From Pseudomonadota bacterium (GTDB lineage Bacteria > Pseudomonadota > Gammaproteobacteria > Tethybacterales > Persebacteraceae), in NCBI GenBank assembly GCA_022600535.1, contig JAHZKE010000043.1, positions 1 to 39,000 on the forward strand: a DNA stretch of 39,000 nucleotides, written 5' to 3'. Positions 1 through 6,998 of the stretch are shown piece after piece (within the stretch, counting starts at the first letter, position 1; every line of letters begins with the position of its first letter). The notes under the pieces were generated by a model. The model was not told where the DNA came from and did not search any database. It saw only the letters and a program-made list of their open reading frames with translations. Both the position numbers and the translations under genes were made by a program.

Positions 1-1
1 C

Positions 2-1117
2 ATGACCGCTTGCGCCACGACCGACCTCGCCGCCGATACCTTAGTTGTTGCCGCCCGCACCGCCGCCGGCAGTGCCGATGCTTACACACAACTGCGGCAA
101 CAAACCGGTACGATTATGTTGGAGGAAGTGATTAAAAAAGATATGCAAGCGTTAACTGTCGCAACGGATAGAATCAACTTTTTTTACGAAACCGAGTTAC
201 ACGATAACGGACAAGTCGCCGCCGCCATTGACACCCTGCAACAACGCCAACAACTCTACGAACAAGACGGCGCACTATGGTTTAAATCCTCCGATTATGG
301 CGATGAAAAAGATCGCGTTGTCTGCCGCGCCAATGGCGAGCTCACTTACTTTGCTGCCGATATTGCTTATCATGCCGATAAATTATCGCGCCCGCACCCG
401 CCGCAAAACCACTATCGCATTATTAACGTATTAGGGGCAGACCATCACGGTTATGTGCCGCGTTTATCTGCCGCCATGCAAGCGTTGGGCTTTAACGCGC
501 AAGATATGGAAACCGAGATTATTCAATTTGTCGCGCTGTTTGAAGGCGGGGAACGCTTAAAAATGTCCACCCGCGCCGGCGAGTTTGTTACCCTGCAAGA
601 GTTAGTTGCTTCCGTTGGCGCCGAAGCCGCGCGTTTTTATTATCTCAGTCGCAAAAATGATCAGCACTTAGATTTTGACCTCACCGCCGCCAAAGCGCAG
701 GAACGCAATAATCCGATTTATTATCTGCACTATGCCAATGCGCGTATTTTTCGCATTATAGAAAATTGGCAGGAAAATTTTCAAGGCGACACCGCAACAT
801 TGGCAACTGCCGACATTCAACCACTGGCACAAGATAGTGCTGCCATTGCTTTATGCGAGCAGTTGATTTTGTATCCCGAAACCATTGCCCGCGCTGCCGC
901 AGAACGCGCCCCGCATTTGCTCACCGCTTATTTGTCCGAATTGGCGACACAATTACATAATTATTACGAACAAAGCCGTATCCTCCCCGCCGCCGACGAT
1001 ACCAACGCTGCTACCGATAGCGGACTTGCCGCCCGTGTGGCGTTATTGTGGGCAACTTGCACTGTCCTCAATAATGCGGCGCGACTACTTGGATTAAAAT
1101 TACCAGAAAGTATGTAG
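2..1117 (+). CDS. argS: Arginyl-tRNA synthetase, C-terminal part (5' end outside window)
   Basis: Class I aminoacyl-tRNA synthetase that charges tRNA-Arg in the cytoplasm. The visible 371 residues carry GADHHGY (about 145-151), the KMSKS-type loop KMSTR (187-191) followed by AGEFVTLQELV, and the ArgRS signature KNDQHLDFDL. A helical DALR-type anticodon-binding domain, beginning near NPIYYLHYANARI, runs to the C-terminus. Bacterial ArgRS is usually about 560-590 residues, so roughly 200 N-terminal residues, including the HIGH motif, lie upstream of the window. The ATG at base 2 is therefore probably an internal methionine. The SPOR-protein gene follows after 9 bases, an arrangement known from pseudomonads. 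Confidence 0.95.
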   Translation: MTACATTDLAADTLVVAARTAAGSADAYTQLRQQTGTIMLEEVIKKDMQALTVATDRINFFYETELHDNGQVAAAIDTLQQRQQLYEQDGALWFKSSDYGDEKDRVVCRANGELTYFAADIAYHADKLSRPHPPQNHYRIINVLGADHHGYVPRLSAAMQALGFNAQDMETEIIQFVALFEGGERLKMSTRAGEFVTLQELVASVGAEAARFYYLSRKNDQHLDFDLTAAKAQERNNPIYYLHYANARIFRIIENWQENFQGDTATLATADIQPLAQDSAAIALCEQLILYPETIARAAAERAPHLLTAYLSELATQLHNYYEQSRILPAADDTNAATDSGLAARVALLWATCTVLNNAARLLGLKLPESM

Positions 1118-1126
1118 AATCAGATT

Positions 1127-1639
1127 ATGGCAAAAAAGAAAGGTGGGTTTTGGCGCGGGATTCTGATATTTTTACTCGGAAGCGCCTGCGGCACGGGGAG
1201 CATTGCCGCCGTTAGCGTTTATCTCAATGATTTACACTTGCCCTTTGTTAAAGAGCAATCTAAAACACATTTACCCGTGTTATCTTCGGAGCGCAAGCGC
1301 AACGAACGCGAAGCGGTGGAGTTTCAAAGCATTCTGCGCCAGCAAAACCCCTTACCGATTACCGAAGAAGCCGCAAACACCAGCACACCGCGGCGCTTTG
1401 TTTATTATTTACAAATCGGTGCTTTTCAAGAAAATGCCATTGCCGAAGATTTACGCGGTAGAGTGATTTTAAACGGACATCAAGCCACCATCAACACCGG
1501 TACTTTAGCCGATGGCAATAGCATTTACCGCGTTTGGATTGGACCCTATAATGATGAAGACAGCGCGGAAGAAAAACGCGCCGAACTGACTTTAGAAGGA
1601 TATGCTGACGTGCATTTGTTGCAAACCGCGCAACAATAG
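1127..1639 (+). CDS. SPOR-domain membrane protein (FtsN-like)
   Basis: A 170-residue protein with a short basic N-terminus (MAKKKGGFWR), one membrane segment at about residues 10-30, a charged linker and a C-terminal SPOR domain at about 88-167 (YYLQIGAF...YRVWIGPY...). SPOR domains bind denuded peptidoglycan glycans at the division septum, and this layout is that of FtsN-like division proteins. It directly follows argS and is probably cotranscribed. It ends 7 bases from the end of the converging dut gene; the 15-base palindrome CAGCAAT-T-ATTGCTG (1641-1655) lies across that junction. Whether it is the organism's FtsN or an accessory SPOR protein cannot be decided from one locus. Confidence 0.85.
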   Translation: MAKKKGGFWRGILIFLLGSACGTGSIAAVSVYLNDLHLPFVKEQSKTHLPVLSSERKRNEREAVEFQSILRQQNPLPITEEAANTSTPRRFVYYLQIGAFQENAIAEDLRGRVILNGHQATINTGTLADGNSIYRVWIGPYNDEDSAEEKRAELTLEGYADVHLLQTAQQ

Positions 1640-1646
1640 CCAGCAA

Positions 1647-2111
1647 TTATTGCTGCCCAGTAGAACCAAAACCCGCTAAACCGCGCGCGGTTTCGGCGCC
1701 AAACGTCTCCACTACTTTTAAAGTTGCCTGCACCACCGGTACAATCACCAGTTGACAGATACGCTCGCCGGGTTGCACGGTGTAATCGGTTGTGCTGCGG
1801 TTATGCAACGCGACCCGAATTTCATTTTGATAATCGGAATCAATAATCCCCACCGTGTTTGCCAGCACAATCCCGTGCTTGACCCCCAAACCCGAACGCG
1901 GCGCTAACATTGCCATGTAGCCAACATCGCGGATAGAAATTGCAATACCACTGCCCACCAAGTGCGTCGCCCCCGCCACAAGACACAGCGGTTGTTCTAA
2001 GCAGGCGCGTAAATCCATACCGGCGGCACCGGCAGTGGCATACGTTGGGAGGGGAAATTCCTTCCCAATCCGTTCATCAATAATGCGGGTTTCAATAATA
2101 CAAGCTGTCAT
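1647..2111 (-). CDS. dut: dUTP diphosphatase (dUTPase)
   Basis: Trimeric dUTPase that hydrolyses dUTP to dUMP and pyrophosphate, keeping uracil out of DNA and feeding dTMP synthesis. All five family motifs are present in 154 residues: ATAGAAGMDLRA (25-36), PRSGLG (71-76), GIIDSDYQNEIRVAL (88-102, with the catalytic Asp), GERICQLVI (115-123) and the glycine-rich C-terminal arm RGLAGFGSTG (143-152). The length is normal for bacterial Dut. An AAGGA ribosome site lies just upstream of the ATG. It is transcribed away from hisG across a 113-base AT-rich gap. Confidence 0.97.
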   Translation of the reverse strand: MTACIIETRIIDERIGKEFPLPTYATAGAAGMDLRACLEQPLCLVAGATHLVGSGIAISIRDVGYMAMLAPRSGLGVKHGIVLANTVGIIDSDYQNEIRVALHNRSTTDYTVQPGERICQLVIVPVVQATLKVVETFGAETARGLAGFGSTGQQ

Positions 2112-2189
2112 TTGGTATATCCTTTTTATTAATTTTCTATTAATTTATTAATTATACTGATAATCAACGGTTCTGTGCAGCGGTTTATT

Positions 2190-2217
2190 TTGTATTCCTG
2201 CAATGAATACGGATAAT
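2190..2217 (+). promoter_or_regulatory. Candidate sigma-70 promoter of hisGD
   Basis: TTGTAT (2190-2195), 16 bases, GATAAT (2212-2217). A start point about 7 bases downstream would fall at or next to the hisG ATG at 2225, and no Shine-Dalgarno sequence is visible before that ATG. Identified only by hexamer matching. Confidence 0.35.
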
Positions 2218-2224
2218 AACGGGT

Positions 2225-2896
2225 ATGTTAACTCTTGCAATTTCAAAAGGACGACTACTGACGGAAACATTGCCGCTCCTTGCCGCTTGCGGTTGCGCCC
2301 CGATAGAAAATGCCGAAAAATCGCGGGCATTAATTTTGCCGACCGAAAACCCGCAAGTGCGGTTGCTGATTGTGCGCGCACAAGATGCCCCCACGTATGT
2401 CGCCTGCGGCGTTGCCGATGCCGGTGTTGTCGGCGGCGATGTAATTGCCGAAACCCCCAGCGATGATATTTATCAACCCTTAACCTTGCCGATTGGTAAA
2501 TGTCGCTTAGTAGTGGCAAGCCGTGCCGACTCCGTAGCAGGTAAAACAGAAAAGACAGAAAAGACAGAGAAGAAGAACAAACAACAACGTCAAATTACCG
2601 TTGCCACTAAATACGTTAATTTAGCACGACAATATTTTAACGAGCAAGGCATACACTGCAACATTATTAAACTCTACGGCAGTTTAGAACTCGCCCCCTT
2701 AGTTGGTATGGCGGATATCATTGTGGATTTAGCCGAAAGCGGCAACACTTTGCAGGCAAACGGCTTAGTGGAAACCACGGTGATTCGTCAAATTTCTGCC
2801 ATGTTTATTACCAACCGCGTTGCCACACGGCGCAAACCATTGTTATCTGCCCTGCAACAACAACTCAAAGATACCATTGACAATGCCGCTCATTAA
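2225..2896 (+). CDS. hisG: ATP phosphoribosyltransferase, short (HisZ-dependent) form
   Basis: First enzyme of histidine synthesis, condensing ATP with PRPP. The 223 residues match the short HisG family: N-terminal LTLAISKGRLLTETLPLL, then GVADAGVVGGDVI (62-74), and the PRPP-site region DIIVDLAESGNTLQANGL. Short HisG lacks the C-terminal regulatory domain and normally works with HisZ, which is not in this window. Residues about 104-122 form a Lys/Glu/Thr-rich insertion between LVVAS and ITVATKYVNLAR. It is built on three 9-base repeats encoding KTE (2543-2569). hisD overlaps its end by 14 bases, so the two are probably translationally coupled. Confidence 0.93.
   Translation: MLTLAISKGRLLTETLPLLAACGCAPIENAEKSRALILPTENPQVRLLIVRAQDAPTYVACGVADAGVVGGDVIAETPSDDIYQPLTLPIGKCRLVVASRADSVAGKTEKTEKTEKKNKQQRQITVATKYVNLARQYFNEQGIHCNIIKLYGSLELAPLVGMADIIVDLAESGNTLQANGLVETTVIRQISAMFITNRVATRRKPLLSALQQQLKDTIDNAAH
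2543..2569 (+). repeat. 9-base tandem repeat inside hisG (KTE x3)
   Basis: Three near-identical 9-base units (AAAACAGAA, AAGACAGAA, AAGACAGAG) encode Lys-Thr-Glu three times, followed by more AAG codons. Copy-number change would stay in frame and only lengthen or shorten a surface linker. Confidence 0.8.
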
Positions 2897-4181
2897 CTTA
2901 TTAGACCGCAACAGCGACACCTTTGGCGCGCAATTACAAACACTGCTACTGCCCCCTGCCGATGATGCCCTCGTACGCCAGCGCGTGAGGGCGATATTAG
3001 ACGACATTGAACAACGCGGCGACGCCGCCCTGTTGGAATTGAGCGCGCGGTTTGATAATTTTTCCCCCGCGACTGCTGCCGATTTTGAAGTCCCCGCGGC
3101 AACATTAGCGGCGGCGAAGGAACAAATCCCCGCGCAATTATGTGCCGATTTACAACTTGCCGCCGAACGCTTGCGCGACTATCACCAACGGCAACTGCCG
3201 AAAAATTGGAATTACGAAGACCAACACGGCAACCACTTAGGCGAAAAAACCACCGCCGTAGAACGCGCCGTAATTTACGCCCCCGGCGGCACGGCGGCTT
3301 ATCCTTCTTCGGTGTTAATGGGCGGCATCCCCGCCACCATTGCCGGTGTGGACGAAATTATTTTAACCACCCCCGCCACCAACGGCATTTTGCCGCCCAT
3401 CACCTTAGCCGCCGCCGCCATTGCCGGCTACGATAGAGTATTTATGTTGGGCGGCGCGCAAGCCATTATCGGCTTTGCCATTGGGAGCGAAACCCTGCCC
3501 GTCGCCGATGTAATTGTTGGACCCGGTAACGCCTACGTTGCCGAAGCCAAGCGGCAAGTATTTGGCAGTGTCGGTATTGATTCCATTGCCGGACCCTCCG
3601 AAGTATTAATTATTAGCGATGGCAGTGCCGACCCCGATTGGATTGCTGCCGACTTAGCCGCCCAAGCCGAACACGACACCGTGGCGCAAAGCATTTTAAT
3701 TTCGGACAACCGCGAACACATCAACAAAGTAATTGCCGCCTTAGAAGCACTGGTGCCAACACTCGCCCGTGCCGATATTATTCGCGCTGCATTGAGCACC
3801 CGCGGGGCGTGCATTCTTGCTGACGATATAGACGATTGCTGTGTACTTGCCGATGACATCGCCCCCGAACATTTACAAATTATGACCGCCGACCCCGAAC
3901 AAGTGGCGCAAAACATTCGCAATGCCGGTAGTATTTTTCTCGGCAATTATGGCAGTGTTCCATTTGGCGACTACCTTGCCGGCACCAATCACGTCCTCCC
4001 CACTGCTGGCACGGCGCGCTTTTCGTCCCCGTTGGGAGTAGAGCATTTTATTAAACGCAGCAGCACCTTTTTTGCCAGTGCCGCGGGTGCCGCCGCACTC
4101 GCCCCCGTTGTCGGACGGCTCGCAGACGCCGAAGGATTATCCGCTCATGCGCATTCCGCACGCTTGCGACAAAAATCATAA
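2883..4181 (+). CDS. hisD: Histidinol dehydrogenase
   Basis: NAD-dependent, zinc-containing enzyme that oxidises L-histidinol to L-histidine in the last two steps of the pathway. The frame is open from further upstream. The ATG at 2883 gives the usual length (432 residues) and a normal N-terminus (MPLINLLDRNSDTF), whereas an upstream start would add hisG-antiparallel residues unlike the family. Signatures: YAPGGTAAYPSSVLMGGIPA, VGPGNAYVAEAKRQVFG, GIDSIAGPSEVLII, the zinc-site segment QAEHD, the catalytic Glu-His pair in IAPEHLQI, GDYLAGTNHVLPT, and EGLSAHAHSARLR with the C-terminal zinc His. It overlaps hisG by 14 bases and is the last gene before tRNA-Ser. Confidence 0.97.
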   Translation: MPLINLLDRNSDTFGAQLQTLLLPPADDALVRQRVRAILDDIEQRGDAALLELSARFDNFSPATAADFEVPAATLAAAKEQIPAQLCADLQLAAERLRDYHQRQLPKNWNYEDQHGNHLGEKTTAVERAVIYAPGGTAAYPSSVLMGGIPATIAGVDEIILTTPATNGILPPITLAAAAIAGYDRVFMLGGAQAIIGFAIGSETLPVADVIVGPGNAYVAEAKRQVFGSVGIDSIAGPSEVLIISDGSADPDWIAADLAAQAEHDTVAQSILISDNREHINKVIAALEALVPTLARADIIRAALSTRGACILADDIDDCCVLADDIAPEHLQIMTADPEQVAQNIRNAGSIFLGNYGSVPFGDYLAGTNHVLPTAGTARFSSPLGVEHFIKRSSTFFASAAGAAALAPVVGRLADAEGLSAHAHSARLRQKS

Positions 4182-4230
4182 TGCGGGGAATTGCATTGTG
4201 CTGTAAAATGACGGTCTAAACAATCTCTGC

Positions 4231-4321
4231 GGAGGGATGGCCGAGTGGTCGAAGGCGCACGCCTGGAAAGCGTGTATATGGCAAAACCGTATCGTGGGTT
4301 CGAATCCCACTCTCTCCGCCA
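4231..4321 (+). tRNA. tRNA-Ser(GGA)
   Basis: A 91-base class II tRNA. The acceptor arm GGAGGGA pairs with TCTCTCC (one G-T wobble), with discriminator G and an encoded CCA at 4319-4321. Anticodon loop CTGGAAA at 4263-4269 gives anticodon GGA (4265-4267), reading UCC and UCU. The long variable arm (TATGGCAAAACCGTA) and the T-arm GTGGG-TTCGAAT-CCCAC are intact. It is the last feature before the AT-rich restriction island, a common position for integrated DNA, but I see no second copy of its 3' end. Confidence 0.97.
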
Positions 4322-4340
4322 CTTAACAATAGAAAATAAT

Positions 4341-4447
4341 CGCTGGCTGAGCTTGCCTGTGCTGAGCCCCGCCGAAGTATCGAAGCCCCAAGAAACAATC
4401 GCTGGCTGAGCTTGCCTGTGCTGAGCTTGTCGAAGTATCGAAGCCCC
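4341..4447 (+). repeat. Two direct copies of a ~48-base GC-rich repeat
   Basis: Copy 1 is at 4341-4389 and copy 2 at 4400-4447. Both begin CGCTGGCTGAGCTTGCCTGT and end CGAAGTATCGAAGCCCC. They differ only around the middle (GAGCCCCGCCGAAG versus GAGCTTGTCGAAG), including one single-base indel. Each contains the CTGAGC...CGAAG core typical of dispersed intergenic REP-like repeats. No gene lies in 4322-4719; it holds these repeats, the inverted copy at 4510-4524 and the promoter at 4685-4713. Confidence 0.8.
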
Positions 4448-4524
4448 CCTATAGCTTGCAACCAATGTTATTAATATTAAAAACAAGTCCCTCATACTCC
4501 TTGACGACCCTTCGACAAGCTCAG
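4421..4524. repeat. 15-base inverted repeat pair (REP-like)
   Basis: CTGAGCTTGTCGAAG at 4421-4435 is the exact reverse complement of CTTCGACAAGCTCAG at 4510-4524. Next to the second arm, CAGGGAGCGACTG occurs twice (4522-4534 and 4543-4555). Together with the direct copies this makes a small repeat cluster at the tRNA/island boundary. Confidence 0.75.
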
Positions 4525-4684
4525 GGAGCGACTGATCAAGAGCAGGGAGCGACTGGTTTTTAGTTTATTAGTTACTAAAAAAATAATCATTCGGGGCTCC
4601 ACACCAAAGGAGAGGAATTTAATTAATCATTTAGACATAGATTAATTTTTGCAATGTATTATACTAAAAATAATACAAAAAAAC

Positions 4685-4713
4685 TTGTAAAATAATTTTT
4701 TAAGGTGTATAAT
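4685..4713 (+). promoter_or_regulatory. Sigma-70-type promoter of the hsdS'-hsdM operon
   Basis: TTGTAA (4685-4690), 17-base spacer, perfect TATAAT (4708-4713). The ATG of the first gene begins only 6 bases after the -10 box, so the predicted transcript would be leaderless or nearly so. Confidence 0.6.
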
Positions 4714-4719
4714 TGCTAA

Positions 4720-5328
4720 ATGCTACAAAATTTATCAGATGCAAAATTAAAAAATATTTCTAACCTACAAATCGGATTAAACCTGATGCGAAAAGAAGGC
4801 AAGCCCTACGATGAAAAGCAACATCCCTATAAACTGGTCATGTTAAAATCTTTTTGCCGGACAGGGAAACTAGTTGAACATTCGCTGGGTAAATTTATCT
4901 CCGATAAAACCATCGCAAACAGATACCTCACCCGCCAAGGCGATGTACTTGTGCGTTTGCGTACCCCAAATTTAGCCATTTGTATTGAAGACGAAAAACA
5001 TGAAGGATTATTAATTTCCGCTCTCATGGTAAAAATAACCCCCCATGAAAACATAAACGCCCGCTACCTAACCAACTATATTAACTCTGCCTTTATGCAA
5101 AAAAAAATCAGCAGAAAAATTGAATCCGTTACGATACCCATGCTAAATGTAAGAGAATTAGAAAATTTAACAATCATCGCTCCCCCTGCCGACAAACAAC
5201 AGACACTAAACAAAATAGTAGAACAATCACAAAAAGAAATAGCACTATTAGAACAACTCGCATCGCTAAAAAAACAACTTAATAATGCATATTTCAACCA
5301 ATTTATAAACAACGAGATAAAACAATGA
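4720..5328 (+). CDS. Half-size type I specificity subunit (HsdS-like, one target-recognition domain)
   Basis: A 202-residue HsdS-like protein. The N-terminal KLKNISNLQIGLNLMRKEG is a typical start of a target-recognition domain. GDVLVRLRTPNLAICIEDE and ARYLTNYINSAFMQKKI follow, then the IIAPPADKQQTLNKIVEQ transition into a coiled-coil spacer helix (about 165-200). Classical HsdS has two such halves in about 400 residues; here only one is present. It overlaps hsdM by the four bases ATGA (5325-5328), so it should be made together with the methyltransferase. Half-size S subunits are known to work as dimers that recognise symmetric sites. A full-size hsdS lies downstream of the same hsdM. It could instead be a shortened remnant, but the intact promoter and coupling argue for a working gene. 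Confidence 0.8.
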   Translation: MLQNLSDAKLKNISNLQIGLNLMRKEGKPYDEKQHPYKLVMLKSFCRTGKLVEHSLGKFISDKTIANRYLTRQGDVLVRLRTPNLAICIEDEKHEGLLISALMVKITPHENINARYLTNYINSAFMQKKISRKIESVTIPMLNVRELENLTIIAPPADKQQTLNKIVEQSQKEIALLEQLASLKKQLNNAYFNQFINNEIKQ

Positions 5329-6812
5329 CAACAACAAAAGAAACCATTAATAACGTCGTATGGCGAGCATGTGATAGTTTTAGAGGCACAATGGATAGTT
5401 CTCTGTATAAAGATTACATCCTGAGTATGCTCTTTGTTAAATATCTCTCTGATTTTTATCACGAAAAAGTATCCGCCTTAGAAGCAAAATATACAGGGGA
5501 TAAAGCCATGATACAAAAAGCACTGCAAAGAGAAAAATTTATCTTAGATGATCGTTGTACTTTTGAATATTTACTAAAAAATAAAGAAAGCGCCAACCTC
5601 GGCGAAGTCATTAACAAAGCATTGGAAAGAATAGAAGAAGACAACCCCGAAAAACTGAATGGTATTTTTAGAAATGTAGATTTTAACGATAGCAAAGTAT
5701 TAGGCGACACCAAAGAAAGAAACGCCACCTTAAAAAATCTATTAGAAGATTTTAGCGACCCAAAATTAGACCTAAGCCCGAGCAAGCTGGCGGGGCGTGA
5801 TGTTATTGGTGACAGTTACGAGTATTTAATCTCACATTTCGCTAGCGATGCCGGCAAAAAAGGCGGTGAATTTTATACCCCTAACGAAGTATCCACCCTA
5901 CTAGCTAAATTAGTCGCGCCGACAGAAGGCAACCGAATATACGACCCTACTTGTGGCTCTGCCTCATTGCTCATTAAAGCAGCAAAAGAAGTCGGCAATA
6001 ATAATTTTGCCATTTACGGACAAGAAAAAAACGGACAAACACACGCGTTAAGCCGTATGAACATGTACCTGCACGAAATCAACGACGCCAAAATTGAATG
6101 GGGCGATACCATCAGAAACCCGCTCCACCTTGAAAACGATAAACTAATGAAGTTTGATATTGTTGTCGCTAACCCGCCCTTTAGTTTAGACAAATGGGGC
6201 GTTGAAGAAGCCGAAACTGATAAGCACAACCGATTTAAAGACATAGGAATCCCACCTAAAAGCAAAGGCGATTATGCCTTTGTTATCCACATGATAAAAA
6301 GCTTAAATGAAAATGGAAAAATGGGCGTTGTACTACCGCATGGCGTATTATTTCGCGGGGCGAGCGAGGGGAAAATCCGCAAAAAATTTATTGACGACAA
6401 CCTACTGGATGCAGTTATTGGTTTGCCTGCCAACCTCTTTTTTGGCACCAGCATACCCGCAACAATCCTCATTTTTAAAAAGAACAGAAAAAATAAGGAT
6501 ATTTTATTTATTGATGCCAGCCGTGAATTTGACAAAGAAAAAAACCAAAACGCCATCACCGATGAGCAGATCAATAAAATTTGTGCCACCTATAGCAACC
6601 GCAAACAAATAGAGAAATACAGTTATAAAGCAAGTATAGAAGAAATACAAGAAAACGACTACAACCTCAATATCCCCCGCTATATAGACACCTTTGAAGA
6701 AGAACAACAAATAGACATCAAAGCAACCAAACAGCAAATAACCGCCATAGAAAAAGAATTAACCAAAGTAAAAAACCAAATGGACACCTACCTAAAAGAG
6801 CTGAATTTATAA
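5325..6812 (+). CDS. hsdM: Type I restriction-modification DNA methyltransferase subunit M
   Basis: N6-adenine DNA methyltransferase of a type I RM complex. It has an N-terminal helical HsdM_N domain (about 7-150: WRACDSFRG, YILSMLFVKYLSDFY), the GGEFYTPNEVS segment (180-190), the SAM-binding motif I DPTCGSASLL (207-216) and catalytic motif IV NPPF (283-286), then LPHGVLFRG and a C-terminal coiled coil (about 455-495). At 495 residues it is a normal length. Motif I has Ala where Gly is most common (DPTCGSGSLL), a mild variation. Its start overlaps the stop of the half-size HsdS by ATGA. A 14-base-pair hairpin and a 186-base gap separate it from the full-size hsdS. Confidence 0.95.
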   Translation: MTTTKETINNVVWRACDSFRGTMDSSLYKDYILSMLFVKYLSDFYHEKVSALEAKYTGDKAMIQKALQREKFILDDRCTFEYLLKNKESANLGEVINKALERIEEDNPEKLNGIFRNVDFNDSKVLGDTKERNATLKNLLEDFSDPKLDLSPSKLAGRDVIGDSYEYLISHFASDAGKKGGEFYTPNEVSTLLAKLVAPTEGNRIYDPTCGSASLLIKAAKEVGNNNFAIYGQEKNGQTHALSRMNMYLHEINDAKIEWGDTIRNPLHLENDKLMKFDIVVANPPFSLDKWGVEEAETDKHNRFKDIGIPPKSKGDYAFVIHMIKSLNENGKMGVVLPHGVLFRGASEGKIRKKFIDDNLLDAVIGLPANLFFGTSIPATILIFKKNRKNKDILFIDASREFDKEKNQNAITDEQINKICATYSNRKQIEKYSYKASIEEIQENDYNLNIPRYIDTFEEEQQIDIKATKQQITAIEKELTKVKNQMDTYLKELNL

Positions 6813-6854
6813 ATAAAGTAAGAATATGGCAAAAATATTAACATATAGCAACCT

Positions 6855-6886
6855 ATCTGCTCAAAAAACCAATTTTTTGAGCAGAT
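6855..6886 (+). repeat. Perfect 14-bp inverted repeat (hairpin) between hsdM and hsdS, with a third copy
   Basis: ATCTGCTCAAAAAA (6855-6868), 4-base loop CCAA, TTTTTTGAGCAGAT (6873-6886). A third, near-perfect half-copy TTTTTTGAACAGAT lies at 6914-6927. No T-run follows the stem, so a simple intrinsic terminator is unlikely; an RNA processing or attenuation element, or a protein-binding site, fits better. Confidence 0.8.
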
Positions 6887-6998
6887 GCCGTATGATATGT
6901 AACAAAACAACCCTTTTTTGAACAGATGAACACACTTAAACAAATTTTACAAACGACAACATTAGTTGCCATACTAAGTAACAGCAAGAGTTTAGCAA

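Noticed and set aside
4145-4495. Minus-strand frames of 116 and 81 codons across the tRNA-Ser region
   Set aside because: They run antisense through the tRNA and the REP-like repeats; the apparent peptide repeats simply reflect the DNA repeats.
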